Shown here piece by piece: positions 49,299-61,043 of a stretch of 64,000 bases of DNA. The stretch spans positions 248,001 through 312,000 of the forward strand of contig CALSFV010000246.1 in NCBI GenBank assembly GCA_943737045.1, in the 5' to 3' direction. The notes beneath the pieces were generated by a model, which ran no database searches, was not told where the DNA came from, and was given only the letters and a program-made list of their open reading frames with translations. Both the position numbers and the translations under genes were made by a program. This stretch comes from Parapristionchus giblindavisi. Lineage: Eukaryota; Nematoda; Chromadorea; Rhabditida; Diplogasteridae. Within the stretch, counting starts at the first letter, position 1, and every line of letters begins with the position of its first letter.

Positions 49299-50881
49299 AT
49301 GATTATCAACTTCCTTCTTTCATCTTTATTCTTCATTTTAGTTGAATCGGGAGGCAAATATAAGTAAGTATCCAAAATGATGTCAAGAGGTCTTTGACAG
49401 TGATGAATGAGAGTGAGAGTGATTCATTCTATCTTTTCATCTCATGTTCTCATTTCTTCTCTTCTATATCTTTCTCAATTTTGTATTATCACAAGAGAAG
49501 TTATTATTTATTTTAATTAATCAGTAAAGTAAGACATATTTAGATGTCCTCCTCTAATTGGTGAGGCAGAATGTCCACTACATCATTTCTGTAAAAACAA
49601 AGGATGTTACGCTTCACTCACACAACTCGAACCTACTTCATTTTGTTCCAATGTTTAATATACATTATATATGTATTATATAATATAATAAATTGAGGTC
49701 GTATGTAGAGAAGGACGAGCCTGTAGACACGGAATGTGTTATCCTATAGATACACTTAAATGTGATAGAAATGTCCTCGTGGGAACGAATCAAGCACATT
49801 CTGGTTATTCCTTCGTATCATTTATCATAATACTCAAGTATTTCAATTACAGTAATGACAACATGTGGTCGAAAGGGGAAATGTGTGAATGGACACTGTC
49901 GATTGGATAGTTTAGTTTATATATTAATCAATATCATATACATTTTGTAATTCAGGATGTATGGGGGTTTGGTGTCCGGAAGGTCAATTATGTAGAAATG
50001 GAAGATGTATCCAGGTACTTTGTATATTCATTCAAATGAATCATTCCAATTGTAGATAGCGGGTAACTTATGTATAAGTCATATTGATTGTGGTCCAAGA
50101 ATGGAGTGTTGGAATGGAATATGTCAATTAGTACCCATTCCACCTATATGTAATTGTTCACCAATGCAAATATGTAGACAAGGATATTGTTTACCCAATC
50201 CAAGTAATTCACTTCAATATATTATGATTGAATATTCATTCTGATGTCCATGTAGGATGTGCATCTCTCCATTGTGGCCCTGGTTTCTTTTGTTTACATG
50301 GAGAATGCATATCCGGTATGATCAACTATCATATATCATAATATCATTATAATGATTATAATAATAATCAGCTGTGGGTATGTCCTGTGGAATAGAAGTA
50401 TGTCATGGAGGTACTGTATGTCTCAATGGTCTATGTCAAATTGATGAATGTATAGGAAAGTAAGTAATTCAATCTATTAGTCATCAATCTATTCATTTTG
50501 GATGTCCTGACAATCATGGATGCAGACATGGTCAATGTCGGCTATTGGATGGTACTCCTTGTATAGGAGAATGTCCATTCCCATATGTATGTTTTGATGG
50601 AATGTGTGTTAATAATGGTAAGAACTATATATAATATGCTTAAAATCTTAATGAATTAATTCGTAATAGGTTGTGCAGGACGATTGTGTCCACTTGGGCA
50701 TTCATGTGAATTTGGAACCTGTGTAAAGGTATGAATAGATATGAATATGAATAGATCAATCTATTCATTATAGATATCTCAACGTTTTTGTTTCAATGCC
50801 ATGAGGGATTGCGCCTATGGCTACACTTGTGAAGGAAATAAATGTGTTGAAATGTTCACCGATTCAATGATCTCTTCATAA
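49299..50881 (+). CDS. Secreted cysteine-rich repeat protein, about ten short exons
   Basis: Begins MIINFLLSSLFFILVESGGK, a clear signal peptide, with a GTAAGT donor right after it. Later exons each carry about one repeat of the form C-x(3-6)-C-x2-G-x2-C-x(2-4)-G-x-C: e.g. GVWCPEGQLCRNGRCIQ (about 49970), CGPGFFCLHGECISG (about 50270), CHGGTVCLNGLCQIDEC (about 50410), CPFPYVCFDGMCVNNG and CAGRLCPLGHSCEFGTCVK (about 50690). It ends SMISS-stop at 50879-50881. Introns are about 40-55 nt. The cysteine spacing suggests small disulfide-knotted modules in an extracellular protein; it loosely recalls invertebrate EB-type modules, but I cannot assign a family. Exon borders between 49560 and 49900 are uncertain. 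Confidence 0.75.
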
Positions 50882-51003
50882 TTAAACTATTTATTTATTT
50901 TGATTGACTCTTTTATTATGGAAGAATGAAAATGTATTTATATTCTCCATTCTATGTTAATGAGTCGTAAAGTGAGAAATACCAGTAGTATATATGATAG
51001 ATA

Positions 51004-52467
51004 TTAACCACATCCCCCACAACCCCCACATCCTCCACATCCACCACATCCTCCACAGGCACCGCAGGCTCCACATGCCCCTATAATATATCATATTCAT
51101 TTAATATTCATTCATTTGTAAACATACCACAAGCTCCAGAACATGCATATGAATTTGTTACTGCAACAGTTGTAAGAGGAAGGGATGATAGATCAATATT
51201 ATTATCACTATTGTCTTTGATCAATAATCGATTGGAGGGAATCTCTTTACCGTAACCACAAGCTACAGTCAAAGGCCATTTATGTGCATGATAACCTATA
51301 GAGGTCGAATCATTCCTTTGACGAATCTGAATAGATTATTGAGCTAATGATAGACTAATGAAGAATATAACCTTGTCTGGATTACAAAGAACAAAAAGAG
51401 TTGCAACAGTGAATACAGATGCTATATTTTCAGCTGTATTAGTAGAACGACATTCAATTCTCTTTCCAGCTAATCTTGATAGTGCATCTACAATAATATA
51501 CATTATTCATTATATTCATCCATTATAGAATGAATACCTCCAATAACAAATTGATTACTTCCCTCCAGAGTTGGAACTTCTACCTTCTGTACTGTATTCT
51601 TTAATAGATTAAAAGCATCTATGAATAATCTTCCAGGATTTCCAGCTCTTCCCTTCTGACCTTTTACTCCCGCCTTTATTTATTATTTTTTACTATAATA
51701 TAATAATATAATGAAGGTTAACCTGTTTACGAGAGAATCCATTCCATTTTCCTTTTACAATAGCATAATCTCCATCATTATTGATTACAACGAAAGCTCT
51801 TTCATTGGGAGATGAAAGATGTGGAAGGAATTGCTTAATCACAACACAATCATATGTATAATAAATAATAAATAACATACGAGATTAGAATCTAATTGAT
51901 CTTTTGATGGAAGACTATCAGGTCCTATTAAATGAGCCATTGATAACATTCTTAATATCATATCCATGTATATAGTATATTAAAACAATTACAATAATAA
52001 AATGTATATGTATATGTACCTATTTTCCCTTCCATAAACAATAATCATAGATAGAAGTAGAGGAGCAGAATGAACTACTTTAATTTTATAACAAGTTCCG
52101 TCTCGATTATCAATTACTCTGATATTAATCTTATTGATGAGAATAGAATATGAACTAACTGATGGGTAGCTAATAATACAGTACATGTATTAGTGAAAGC
52201 GCATCGATTAAGTGAAGATGTATGACATAACGAAGAGAGTTCAGGTTCATTTAATAGCGATATTTCTTCCCATTCACCAATAACTAATTGAAGTTCACGA
52301 TTCAATGAAATACTAAAAAAACAATGATACAAAAGGAACACATGCATAACATTTCATTCTAACCTTGTAGTTAAATTAACTTTAGCTGTTAATGATTCAT
52401 CTTCTTTGCTATTTAGGATAATTTCGCTTATATTGTGTGATTGCTTATAGTTTGAAGGTGGTAAAAT
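51004..52467 (-). CDS. Unrecognised protein with Cys-Gly repeat tail, 5' exons missing
   Basis: Seven or more short exons with about 45-nt introns. Readable blocks include RELQLVIGEWEEISLLNE (about 52290), INIRVIDNRDGTCYKIKVVH (about 52125), FVVINNDGDYAIVKGKWNGF (about 51800) and GYHAHKWPLTVACGYGKEIP (about 51280). The last exon encodes GAC repeats followed by five GGC repeats, so Cys falls every third residue up to the stop at 51006-51004. The tail could be lipidated or bind metal; this is speculation. The first visible exon starts at a splice acceptor (52469-52468), and upstream lies a foldback element at 52500-54067, so earlier exons are displaced beyond it or lost. Convergent with the previous gene, 122 nt between stops. 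Confidence 0.7.
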
Positions 52468-52499
52468 CTAAATAATAAATTGAATTGTAAATATATGTA

Positions 52500-54067
52500 C
52501 ATATCACGGATCTCCTGAAAAAAGTGTATGAAACCATTGCAAATTAAAAATTTTTGCCTCCGTTTTTATTGATAGTTCTTACAGCAAAAAAATGTTTGTC
52601 CTCTGATTTTTTAAAAATTGTTAGACTGGGTGCGAAAATAACATTTTAAAATTTCGTTTTTCGAAATTTGCATATCTAAGCAATTTTTCGAAATGTTCTC
52701 ACAAAGGATAAGGGTTTTATTGCAAATTCGGATTCCCCGTCCACAAATTGAGGTACCCAGATATATCTTTCAACCCAACTCTGTCCTCCCAATGTGCTAC
52801 TGTATATGGTCCTGGACATAGTCTCAAATAACATTTTTGGTTGTTAATCAGCGGAAACTTATGCAAATGCACATATTGACATATTCAAACAATGTAACTC
52901 GACCAACTTGACAAAATTGTCTTAGTGCTTCGAATTCTCAACAACCATCATTTTTGAGATATGAACCGAAAACTGATTGTATTAACGATTTTTCGTAGAA
53001 GAAGGAAATGGAGGCTAAAGAAATCCATAGTAGAAGAAGAAGAGCGTTTCTGGATGATATGGAGAAGGATTTTGAAGAAGAAGATCTGCCTATTGAGGAA
53101 GAAGTGGATGTGGCCGAGGATGAGAGGTTGATAACTTGGGATGCCATCTATTATGATATGATCTACATGAGTTTTTCGAAGGTTCCATGGATATTCTTGA
53201 TTCAAAAATTTTTTTAGACCTTAACGTGGGCATTGATTATTCCCCGGATTGAGTAGTTCAGTTCTGTCTTTTCACAAAATTCAGAAAGACGACAGAGGCT
53301 TAACGATCAATAAACTAAAATAAATATACGATAAATAGGAACAGTGAAAGTCACATTGAAGAATAAAAAAGATCTTTCACGGAAGAATAAAAAAAATAGG
53401 TAATAAAATCAGTTTTCGATTCATATCTCAAAAATGGTTGATGTTGAGAATTCGAACCATTAACACAATTTTGTCAGGTAGGTCGAGATACAGGGTTTAA
53501 ATATGCTAATAAGTACATTAACATAAGTTTGAGCTGATTTACAACCAAAGTGTGATTTGAGAGAAAATTGCTCGTGTATGTGGCGATATACAGTAGCACT
53601 ATTGGGAGGACAGAGTTGGGTTAAAAGATATATCAGGATACCCCAGTTTGTGGAAACAGAATCTGCAATAAAACTCTTATCCTTTGTGAGAAATCGAGAA
53701 ACATCGCATTTTATATGCTAAAAACCCGTTTTCTAGCAATAAAAAGTGAAAAAAATCATTTCCGACCATCCTTAGTTGAGTTATTTGTAGTCGAGGTTAT
53801 TAGCAACCGATTGAAAGAAATCTTTACAAGGTTGGTCTAAAACGAAGCGAGTTACATTCATTTGAAGTTGACGGTAAAAAATTGCTTAGATATGCAAATT
53901 TCGAAAAACGAAATTTTAAAATGTTATTTTCGCACTCAATTAGGCCAGTCTAAGAACTATCAATAAAAACGGAGCTAAAAAAAATTTCCCTATGCTGCAT
54001 AGGGAAAATTTAGGCTATGCAAAAAGGTTCTTATTTTCCTACACTTTTACAGGAGATCCGTGATATG
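52500..54067. mobile_element. Foldback element P11 (CATATCACGGATCTCC TIR) with coding-like loop
   Basis: TIRs CATATCACGGATCTCC at both ends, flanked by TA (52498-52499, 54068-54069). Arms run to about 52985 and from about 53405. The unpaired centre (about 52990-53400) carries an acidic open frame shared with the copy at 61829-64000. Confidence 0.88.
53008..53217 (+). other. Acidic coding-like segment in the loop of P11
   Basis: Open frame with SRRRRAFLDDMEKDFEEE, IEEEVDVAEDER and DAIYYDMIY. The other family copy (63770-63960) keeps most of these residues although it has an early in-frame stop. It could be a captured host exon or a transposase remnant; unknown function. Confidence 0.45.
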
Positions 54068-54246
54068 TAGTCTGCATAGTTGGTTACGATAAATTTTGTT
54101 CCGATAGATTATTGTTTTTGTATTTTTTCGAAATTTTTTTTAGACAATTCTGGTATTATTTTAAATGATTCCAAAAGCTAATAATAATACTTTGAATTAA
54201 GTTCTGTAATTTTCAAAGAAGCAATTAACCGACTTGACAAATGTGA

Positions 54247-54957
54247 CAAGCAGAAAAAAAGGTGGAAATTAACAATAAAATAGTTCGTGGCGGAATTTGT
54301 AGAGGAAATTTACCTCTATTACGAATTGTGGCACAAATGTGTACCAGTGGTGTGCGGGAATTTTTTTTCGGGAAATTTTGGGAAAAATTTTTCCCGGTTT
54401 CAAAAGTAACGGGAAATTTCGGGAAATTTGATTTTTCGCTTTTAGCACATATAAAATCACTTTTTCTATTCAAAACTGCTATTTTGTGGAATTATTAAAA
54501 GATCAGCCTTCGGATATGATCATGGTTAGCAGAAATTTACATCTAAATCGTTTTTTACTTTCATGTTGGTAATTGTTCTTCGAAAGGCCTCGCAATAACC
54601 CTACACTAACATTAAGGATGGGAAGAAAATTTCTTGTTCATGATGCCGTTAGAATCATCTTTTGCTTTTGCTTTCCCAAAATATGAGGAAAAGTTTTCTA
54701 ATACTACTCATTTACAATCATTTTTCCACGAAACGAATTTTTTCCCAAATTTGTTATCGGGAAATAAGTTTTCCCGAAATATTTCGGGAAAGGTCGGGAA
54801 ATTTTTCACACCGCTGATGTGTACTAATAACGTTGTTGTGGACCCTCCCTATCGATGTATCGTGTGTGTTACAATGAACAACTTTATCATTCAATATAAG
54901 GGTGGTCTTTCAACCCACAACATAGTAATGTACAACAAAATCATAAGGTACGAGTAG
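54247..54957 (+). pseudogene. Short open frame split by a hAT-type insertion
   Basis: Plus-strand frame 54247-54344 (contains NNKIVRGGICRGNLPL) joins 54825-54957 (contains VVVDPPYRCIVCVTMNN) without a stop if the 54345-54816 element and one target copy are removed, giving about 77 codons. No family recognised; it may be chance. Confidence 0.3.
54345..54816. mobile_element. hAT-type MITE with TIR CAGYGGTGTG
   Basis: 472 bp; CAGTGGTGTG at the left, CACACCGCTG at the right, and perfect 8-bp duplication ATGTGTAC (54337-54344, 54817-54824). The interior is filled with CGGGAAATTT-like repeats in both orientations. Confidence 0.95.
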
Positions 54958-54960
54958 CGT

Positions 54961-55186
54961 CTCCGGTAATTTTTACTCGCGGGGCACATCGTTCAATCCT
55001 GTGGTGTACGGGCAGAACTCTTAGACGGTATACCCCGCGAGCTGCAGCTCTCGACGGTGTGCCCCGCGAGGTTTGATGTCCACCCCGCGAGGCACGCCGT
55101 CTCTTCCACACCGTGGTGCTCCTCGCGGTGTACCTCGTGAGATTTGGCCTCTAAACGGTGTGCCCCGCGAATAAAAAATACCGGAG
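54961..55186. mobile_element. GC-rich MITE with CTCCGGTA..TCGCGGGGCAC ends
   Basis: Inverted ends of about 27 nt share CTCCGGTA, an A/T run and TCGCGGGGCAC. The body repeats (T)GTGCCCCGCGAG-like blocks five or six times in both orientations. Far more GC-rich than its surroundings. Confidence 0.8.
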
Positions 55187-55870
55187 GTAGTAAGTTCAGT
55201 ATATCCAACAAGGATAGGGTCTTAACGGCCTTATTACATTAGAATAACTTTATTCAGCCGATTAGGGGCAGCTGGGTCGCCATTAGGGTTCTCCAAGGAG
55301 CGAATCGTATCTCGTGAGGTGAACGCATCAATCCAGCTTATAGAATATGCAGATCTTCATCCTTCTCCGTCTTACGAAATTCACAAAGATCAATGGTTCC
55401 TGCTCAAATCTTCTTATTGTGTGGTCGAATTGAACTGACCTTCCATCGGTGACAATTAAGAGGACGTTTATCGTTATCACAAAGATTTGGAGAGATCCAT
55501 GGTGTAGGCCTTACTCCCACGGCTGACCAATTCCGGGTTGGGAGGATCGAGTCAGGCTAGTGGGAGACAGACGAAAATGAGAGTCGACCGCTCATAACTA
55601 GCCAAAATGACCACAATGTCTTATAAGACACCAAAAACGTGACTATAGTCAGTTTTCGATCCTGATTACAAAAATTGCCAAGTCGACGTGTGCTTTAAAA
55701 AAATCGATATTTTTAAAGATTTCCTACATCAACCATCCGGTTGAGTTGGTTGATGCAGGATTTTTTTTATGTCAACCAACAAAACAACGTCCTGGATAAT
55801 GTAAATAATGTAAATAAATAGATAAGATGTCGTCATTCATTTTTGACTGTCTGAGGTTCTATCCCCTTTC
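55187..55870. other. Unclassified non-coding DNA
   Basis: No gene seen. Contains a small hairpin at 55723-55760 (CCTACATCAACC / GGTTGATGCAGG). Confidence 0.5.
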
Positions 55871-55891
55871 TCATTTATTTTGCTGATTTTT
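55848..55891 (+). other. Degenerate B box plus TTTTGCTGATTTT
   Basis: GAGGTTCTATCCCC followed by ATTTTGCTGATTTTTTAG at the outer edge of P13. The motif is mirrored at 57880-57893 but the B box lies outside the arm. Confidence 0.5.
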
Positions 55892-56030
55892 TAGTTATCG
55901 AGATTAAAAGGCGTTCTCGGTAAGAATGCAGTGAACGGGATTTATTTATAGTGTATAGATATAAGGAATTGTACATTAGATCATCACTATTTTGAAATTT
56001 CTTACGTAAATCCGGACCATCAAAAAAACG

Positions 56031-56129
56031 TCCTGAGTAGTGTAGCGGATATGCTGTCGACGTTGATTTTGACCGTCAATGGTTCGATCCTCTTCTCACC
56101 CCTTTTCGCAGTTTTCTTTTGCTGATTTT
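56031..56129 (+). other. tRNA-like cassette in P13 left arm (mirrored at 57642-57741)
   Basis: A-box-like GTAGTGTAGCGGATATGC (from 56037), B box GGTTCGATCC (56091-56100), then CTTTTGCTGATTTT (56116-56129). The order recalls tRNA-Asp/Glu, but the stems do not pair well. Confidence 0.65.
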
Positions 56130-56664
56130 GTCGTTGCCAAGGTCGAAAGATTGAAATGTTTTGCTGTGATAACGAGAACGGAGAACACATTTTATCATAA
56201 AGTGTGAACTTTCGACAAAATGAGTGAAACAGAAACGTTTTTGATTCTCGAAAACGCATAAATATTATATGAATGAACAATATTTTTTTTAACAATAATG
56301 AATGGTTAAAAGGCGTTCTCGCTAAGACGGCAAGTAAAGTGGCACAGTTGGTGAAAATCGTTTCTATGCGCTCAAACTTCACAGGTGGAGTGCCTAGGGG
56401 TGGGATACACTTCAGCCAAAATCCGATATACTCCGATATGCTTGTGCTACAACTACAACTTACGATTTGTTACGATATGCTTGTGCTACAAGAGCTACAA
56501 CGTTATCTATTCGCGATCTTTTCAAGAGGTTTATTGAATAGTACGAATATTTGGAGAAATATTGAAATCAAGAAGCAATAAAGCCAATTACGTGAGTAAA
56601 ATGGACAGAAACACTTTAAAAATGCAGAAATGCCCAAGGCATGGGCGGCATTGGTAGGCCAGCG

Positions 56665-56757
56665 AAAAATCAGCAAAAACAATTTGCCTGAGTTGGGATT
56701 CGAACCCACCTCAGAATAATGAGCTCGATCGGACGATAGCGTTGGCTTAAAAGTGAT
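56665..56757 (-). other. tRNA-like cassette in the centre of P13
   Basis: Minus strand: B box GGGTTCGAATCCC (56707-56695) with a 4-bp T stem, then TTTTTGCTGATTTTTC at 56679-56665. Upstream is GCCAACGCTATCG, a poor A box. It is a different tRNA-like body from its neighbours but has the same tail. Confidence 0.6.
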
Positions 56758-57180
56758 GTTTAGACATAATCGATTTTTCTCAATTAATTTTTATTAAATT
56801 CTATTTAAATTTGGTACAAGATAGCGTCGATGGAATTCCCCGGAGATGATCGTAAAGTGGTGATTTATTTTTTTAAAGATTGAAAATGTCCCAAAACATT
56901 GGTTTTTTGCACCTTACGGGAGCTATGCTAGAACTAGAGCTCTGAAAATTTATATTCTAGCACGAATTTTTGCGCTTTTTCGAATGGTATATAACAAGAT
57001 AAGAAAATCTCAACTTTATTTTTCGCGAGATCAAAGATCAAAGATCACTTTTGGAGTCCAATTTTTTTGGCTGAAGTGTATCCCACCCCTAGGCACTCCA
57101 CCTGTGAAGTTTGAGCGCATAGAAACGATTTTCATCAACTGTGCCACTTTACTTGCCGTCTTAGCGAGAACGCCTTTTAA

Positions 57181-57467
57181 AGATGGAGACCCACGAGTTT
57201 TTTCGTAATAAGACTGTTCGGATAGTATGATAGAGATTCATCAAACAAATCGAAAGACATATCTGATATTGATTCCCGATATGTTTAAAGCTCACTATGC
57301 GCATTGAAAGTACAACTTTCAATGCATGTAGAGAGTGCTCATCGAATTTGCATACTTTCTCTCTCATTTTCTCATTATCCCTTACGCCAATTACCATATA
57401 ATATAAACAATAGCCAACATGCTTATCGTGGCGGGAGTCAGTCATGCCAACTCATGGGTCCCCTTCT
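57181..57467. mobile_element. TTAA-target insertion in one arm of P13
   Basis: Starts AGATGGAGACCCACGAGTT and ends AACTCATGGGTCCCCTTCT, with TTAA on both sides (57177-57180, 57468-57471). The opposite arm supplies the empty site with one TTAA at 56306-56309. piggyBac-like by target choice. Confidence 0.9.
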
Positions 57468-57899
57468 TTAACCATTCATTTAAAAAAATATTGTTCATTC
57501 ATATAATATTTATGCGTTTTCGAGAATCAAAAACGTTTCTGTTTCACTCATTTTGTCGAAAGTTCACACTTTATGATAAAATGTGTTCTCCGTTCTCGTT
57601 ATCACAGCAAAACATTTCAATCTTTCGACCTTGGCAACGACAAAATCAGCAAAAGAAAACTGCGAAAAGGGGTGAGAAGAGGATCGAACCATTGACGGTC
57701 AAAATCAACGTCGACAGCATATCCGCTACACTACCCAGGACGTTTTTTTGATGGTCCGGATTTACGTAAGAAATTTCAAAATAGTGATGATCTAATGTAC
57801 AATTCCTTATATCTATACACTATAAATAAATCCCGTTCACTGCATTCTTACCGAGAACGCCTTTTAATCTCGATAACTAAAAAATCAGCAAAATAAATG

Positions 57900-58109
57900 A
57901 GTTCTCTCTCTTTCTCCTTCAATGTAGTGCTCGGCGTACACCAGACGGGTTTGGTGCGCGATGGAACTCATCAGCGGTGGGCGGGGCTTAGTCGGTGTCC
58001 AACTCTCTCTGCTCTCTCTCTCTCTCTCTCTGTCCCCTATCTCCCCTCTCTCTCACAATCAGCTCCGACTTGGCGGAGCCCACGGCTGGTATAAGAATAA
58101 CCTGTACAG
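57900..58109. repeat. CT-rich low-complexity stretch
   Basis: (CT)n runs at 57900-57920 and 58003-58053, followed by unclassified DNA. Confidence 0.7.
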
Positions 58110-58318
58110 AGGAAGAGATGAATCTTCTTATCCACAAGATATGTCCTTCAATCTATGATACAATTCTGTTATGTCCATCAATTAGTGATGGAAATCCCCG
58201 ATACAAATCTCTTGAGATGAGATCTAAAGAGAAGATCCAATTGCAAAGAGAGTTCATTATTTGTAGTTTCCATCATTCAGAATTAAGAATCATAATCGTA
58301 GTAGTTATAATCGAATAG
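58110..58318 (+). CDS. Candidate terminal exon of an unidentified host gene
   Basis: After an acceptor-like CCTGTACAG, an open frame with host-like composition reads EEMNLLIHKICPSIYDTILL, then NPRYKSLEMRSKEKIQLQRE, and stops at 58318. No upstream exon is identified; P13 lies just to the left. It may be a relic. Confidence 0.3.
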
Positions 58319-58410
58319 TAAATGTATTAACTCAGCACAACAAATAATGTAAAATTATAAAAGGAGAAAGAAAGTGCTTCATTAATGTACTAGGCATTAG
58401 TGAAGCACAA

Positions 58411-59400
58411 TGAGGGGGTATCAAAACGGCAACAATCAAAACGGCAACAATCAAAACGGCAACAATCAAAACGGCAACAATCAAAACGGCAACAATCAAA
58501 ACGGCAACAATCAAAACGGCAACAATCAAAACGGCAACAATCAAAACGGCAACAATCAAAACGGCAACAATCAAAACGGCAACAATCAAAACGGCAACAA
58601 TCAAAACGGCAACAATCAAAACGGCAACAATCAAAACGGCAACAATCAAAACGGCAACAATCAAAACGGCAACAATCAAAACGGCAACGGAGCAGAACTC
58701 GGTTGGGAGTTGGCATAGAAACTTGGGATGGGTATCTTTTTGATCACCATCAGTAACACTACCGTAACCTACCGTAACCCAGTTCAGTGGGTCAGATCAA
58801 GTGCGATGGGTCAGATTTCACTAAAAATTGTCCAAATGATTACTATGCGCGTGGTATGATTATGAGTTATTGTAAACTACCATTTGGACACTTTTTAGTG
58901 AAATATGACACATCGCACTTGATCTGACCCACCGAACCGGATTTCGATGGATTATGGTAGTTTACAATAACTCATAATCATACCCCGCACATAGTGATCA
59001 TTTGGACAATTTATACTGAGATCTGACCCACCGAACCTGGTTACGGTATTTTGCAATAGCTCATAATGATAACGCACACGTAGTGGCCATTCCGACAATT
59101 TTTAGTTAAATCTGACCCACCGAACTTGATCTGACCCACCGAACTGGGTTACGGTAGATTACGGTAGTGTTGTTGATGATGATCACATTGATACCCATCC
59201 CGTGTTTCTATGACCCCTACGAACCTAGTTATGCCCCGATCTGACCCACCGAACCGGGTTACGGTAGGTTACGGTAGTGCTACTGGTGGTGATCACAATG
59301 ATACCCATCCCAAGTTTCTATGCCAACTCCCAACCGAGTTCTGCTCCGTTGCCGTTTTGATTGTTGCCGTTTTGATTGTTGCCGTTCTGATACCCCCCCA
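58411..59400. mobile_element. Foldback element P14 with 6-7-bp TSD
   Basis: Ends TGAGGGGGTATCAAAACGG and its complement CCGTTCTGATACCCCCCCA, flanked by GCACAA (58405-58410 and 59401-59406; AGCACAA if one more base is counted). Left arm has about 18 copies of a 15-mer, right arm about three. The interior repeats CTGACCCACCGAAC and TTACGGTAG. Confidence 0.88.
58420..58690. repeat. 15-bp minisatellite (AAAACGGCAACAATC)n
   Basis: About 18 nearly perfect copies. No spacers, so not a CRISPR. Frames through it give artefactual pentapeptide repeats on both strands. Confidence 0.97.
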
Positions 59401-59406
59401 GCACAA

Positions 59407-61043
59407 TTGACCTTATTATCGTGATTAAAGTGTCACGAAAATGAGAGCCGACAATGAGAATTAAAGAAATTTTGATAAATGATTTGAATTAAATTTAATA
59501 ATAAATTAATAAATTAAATATTTTGATAAATAAGAAAGAAAATGAGCTACTCACATTTCTCATTCATATTTTTCCTGCGTTCATTCTCCCTTTACATATA
59601 AATAAACGATATACACGGTTACTGGAATATAACCAAAAATGGAATAATTTCAAGCAACAAACGGTTTAAAATACAACAATTTTTTTAAACGCAAAGAATA
59701 AATAAAAATACAAAATTCGAAATCGCAAAGTTTGGTGAAAATAATCGCCACAGAAACAAAAATTATTCGTTGATGCAGGGTTTTTTTTTCAAAAATGGTG
59801 CAATTTCGATCCCAGAATTTGTGTTACTGAAAGAGTGGGCGTGTTAATGTAAACATCGGACGAATGATTTTGTACCCAACCAATAATTTAACCAATAATA
59901 GTCAACCAATAATTTTTATATGTTTGGCGAAAGATATCGAATGAGTCAACATTCTCATTATTTAGTTCATAAAACGAAAGGTGGTAAATATAGGCCTGAG
60001 TGATCGGATGGGACTGTACAATATTCTGTTCTTCGAATCTCATTTTCCCGACAAGCAGATGCATATAGCACGCTGTAAACTAAAAATTTTGCACCAGGTG
60101 CATGGCAATTTTCTGTCCACTTTTTTTCACTTATTCTGCTTCTTGTTCTCGTTTACCGGTCTGTTTATGCCACTTTCATTGCCACAAAGTGGCATAAACA
60201 GCCACAAAGTGGCATTCGGTCATTCATTCGAGAGAGAAAAAACTATCAAAACAAATAGACTTTTTAAAAATTGAAACACATAATTGAATATGCGTCTAAA
60301 TTACCGAAAAGTTTTGTTTGTTTTTGATTTAAGATCTTCATGGGATATGTACATTATCTACCTTATCGAGTGATACTTTTCCATTCAATTTAATCATTTC
60401 CTTTTTTTGAAGAAACACTTTATCATATAGTTCCAATTCAATACTTAGATCTTTTCCGTTCCTGAAAATATCGAATTAAAAAATTTTAAACAACATGTTT
60501 TTCTTATAGAAAAAAAGTGGAAAAAAAGTAGGTAAGTCGCGCGAATATTTTCGCAAACAAACTGCCCTGAAAGTTAGCAAAAGTTATTCTGCACACCATA
60601 CATAATCTATTGTATAAGCGGAGAGTAAAATTAGCTCGGGATGTGCCTTTAACCATCTTTAAAACTTTTTACATGAAAAAGACGAAAACCTTTTCTCAAA
60701 CGGAAATTTGACAATTGAAGTAGAAGAAGAGGTTTGAGTTGGTTGCCAAACTAATGAAAATCCACTTTTAGTAACCTATAAGACAATTATGACAATAGTA
60801 ATGGATAGATTCATCTTACTTGTTTATGTGTTATATCTGCATTGAAAGTTGTAACCTATAAACACTTTTTAATCAAACATATTGCAGTTGCATTTTTTGC
60901 ATAAACGTTTCCAAAGATGTTTTTATTGCGCCGTTATATATAAATATATAGATACAATGTGGATGAATACTATTACTTATGATGTTCTTAGAAGCTTTAT
61001 CAAAATAATGTTTTATGTCGCTAACAATATCAATATGTACATA
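59407..61043. other. Mostly non-coding AT-rich DNA
   Basis: Holds a small nested repeat of GCCACAAAGTGGCAT near 60165-60215 and one candidate exon (60338-60461). Nothing else recognised. Confidence 0.4.
60338..60461 (-). CDS. Candidate terminal exon of an unidentified gene
   Basis: After a TATTTTCAG acceptor, 41 codons read NGKDLSIELELYDKVFLQKK and on to VDNVHIP-stop (60340-60338). The Lys/Glu-rich host-like composition is unlike the surrounding repeats. No partner exons found. Confidence 0.3.

Larger units (their letters stand above)
55871..57901. mobile_element. Palindromic foldback element P13
   Basis: Arms (about 55871-56425 and 57060-57901) mirror about 56886; outer ends TCATTTATTTTGCTGATT. 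The right arm has an extra 287-bp insertion (57181-57467) absent from the left arm. The centre is not symmetrical and includes a tRNA-like cassette. Confidence 0.88.

Noticed and set aside
58411..58690. CRISPR-like array
   Set aside because: Units are contiguous 15-mers without spacers, in a eukaryotic setting.
58332..58756. Open frames with perfect 5-residue repeats on both strands
   Set aside because: They come from the 15-bp minisatellite, whose period is a multiple of three, so several frames stay open.
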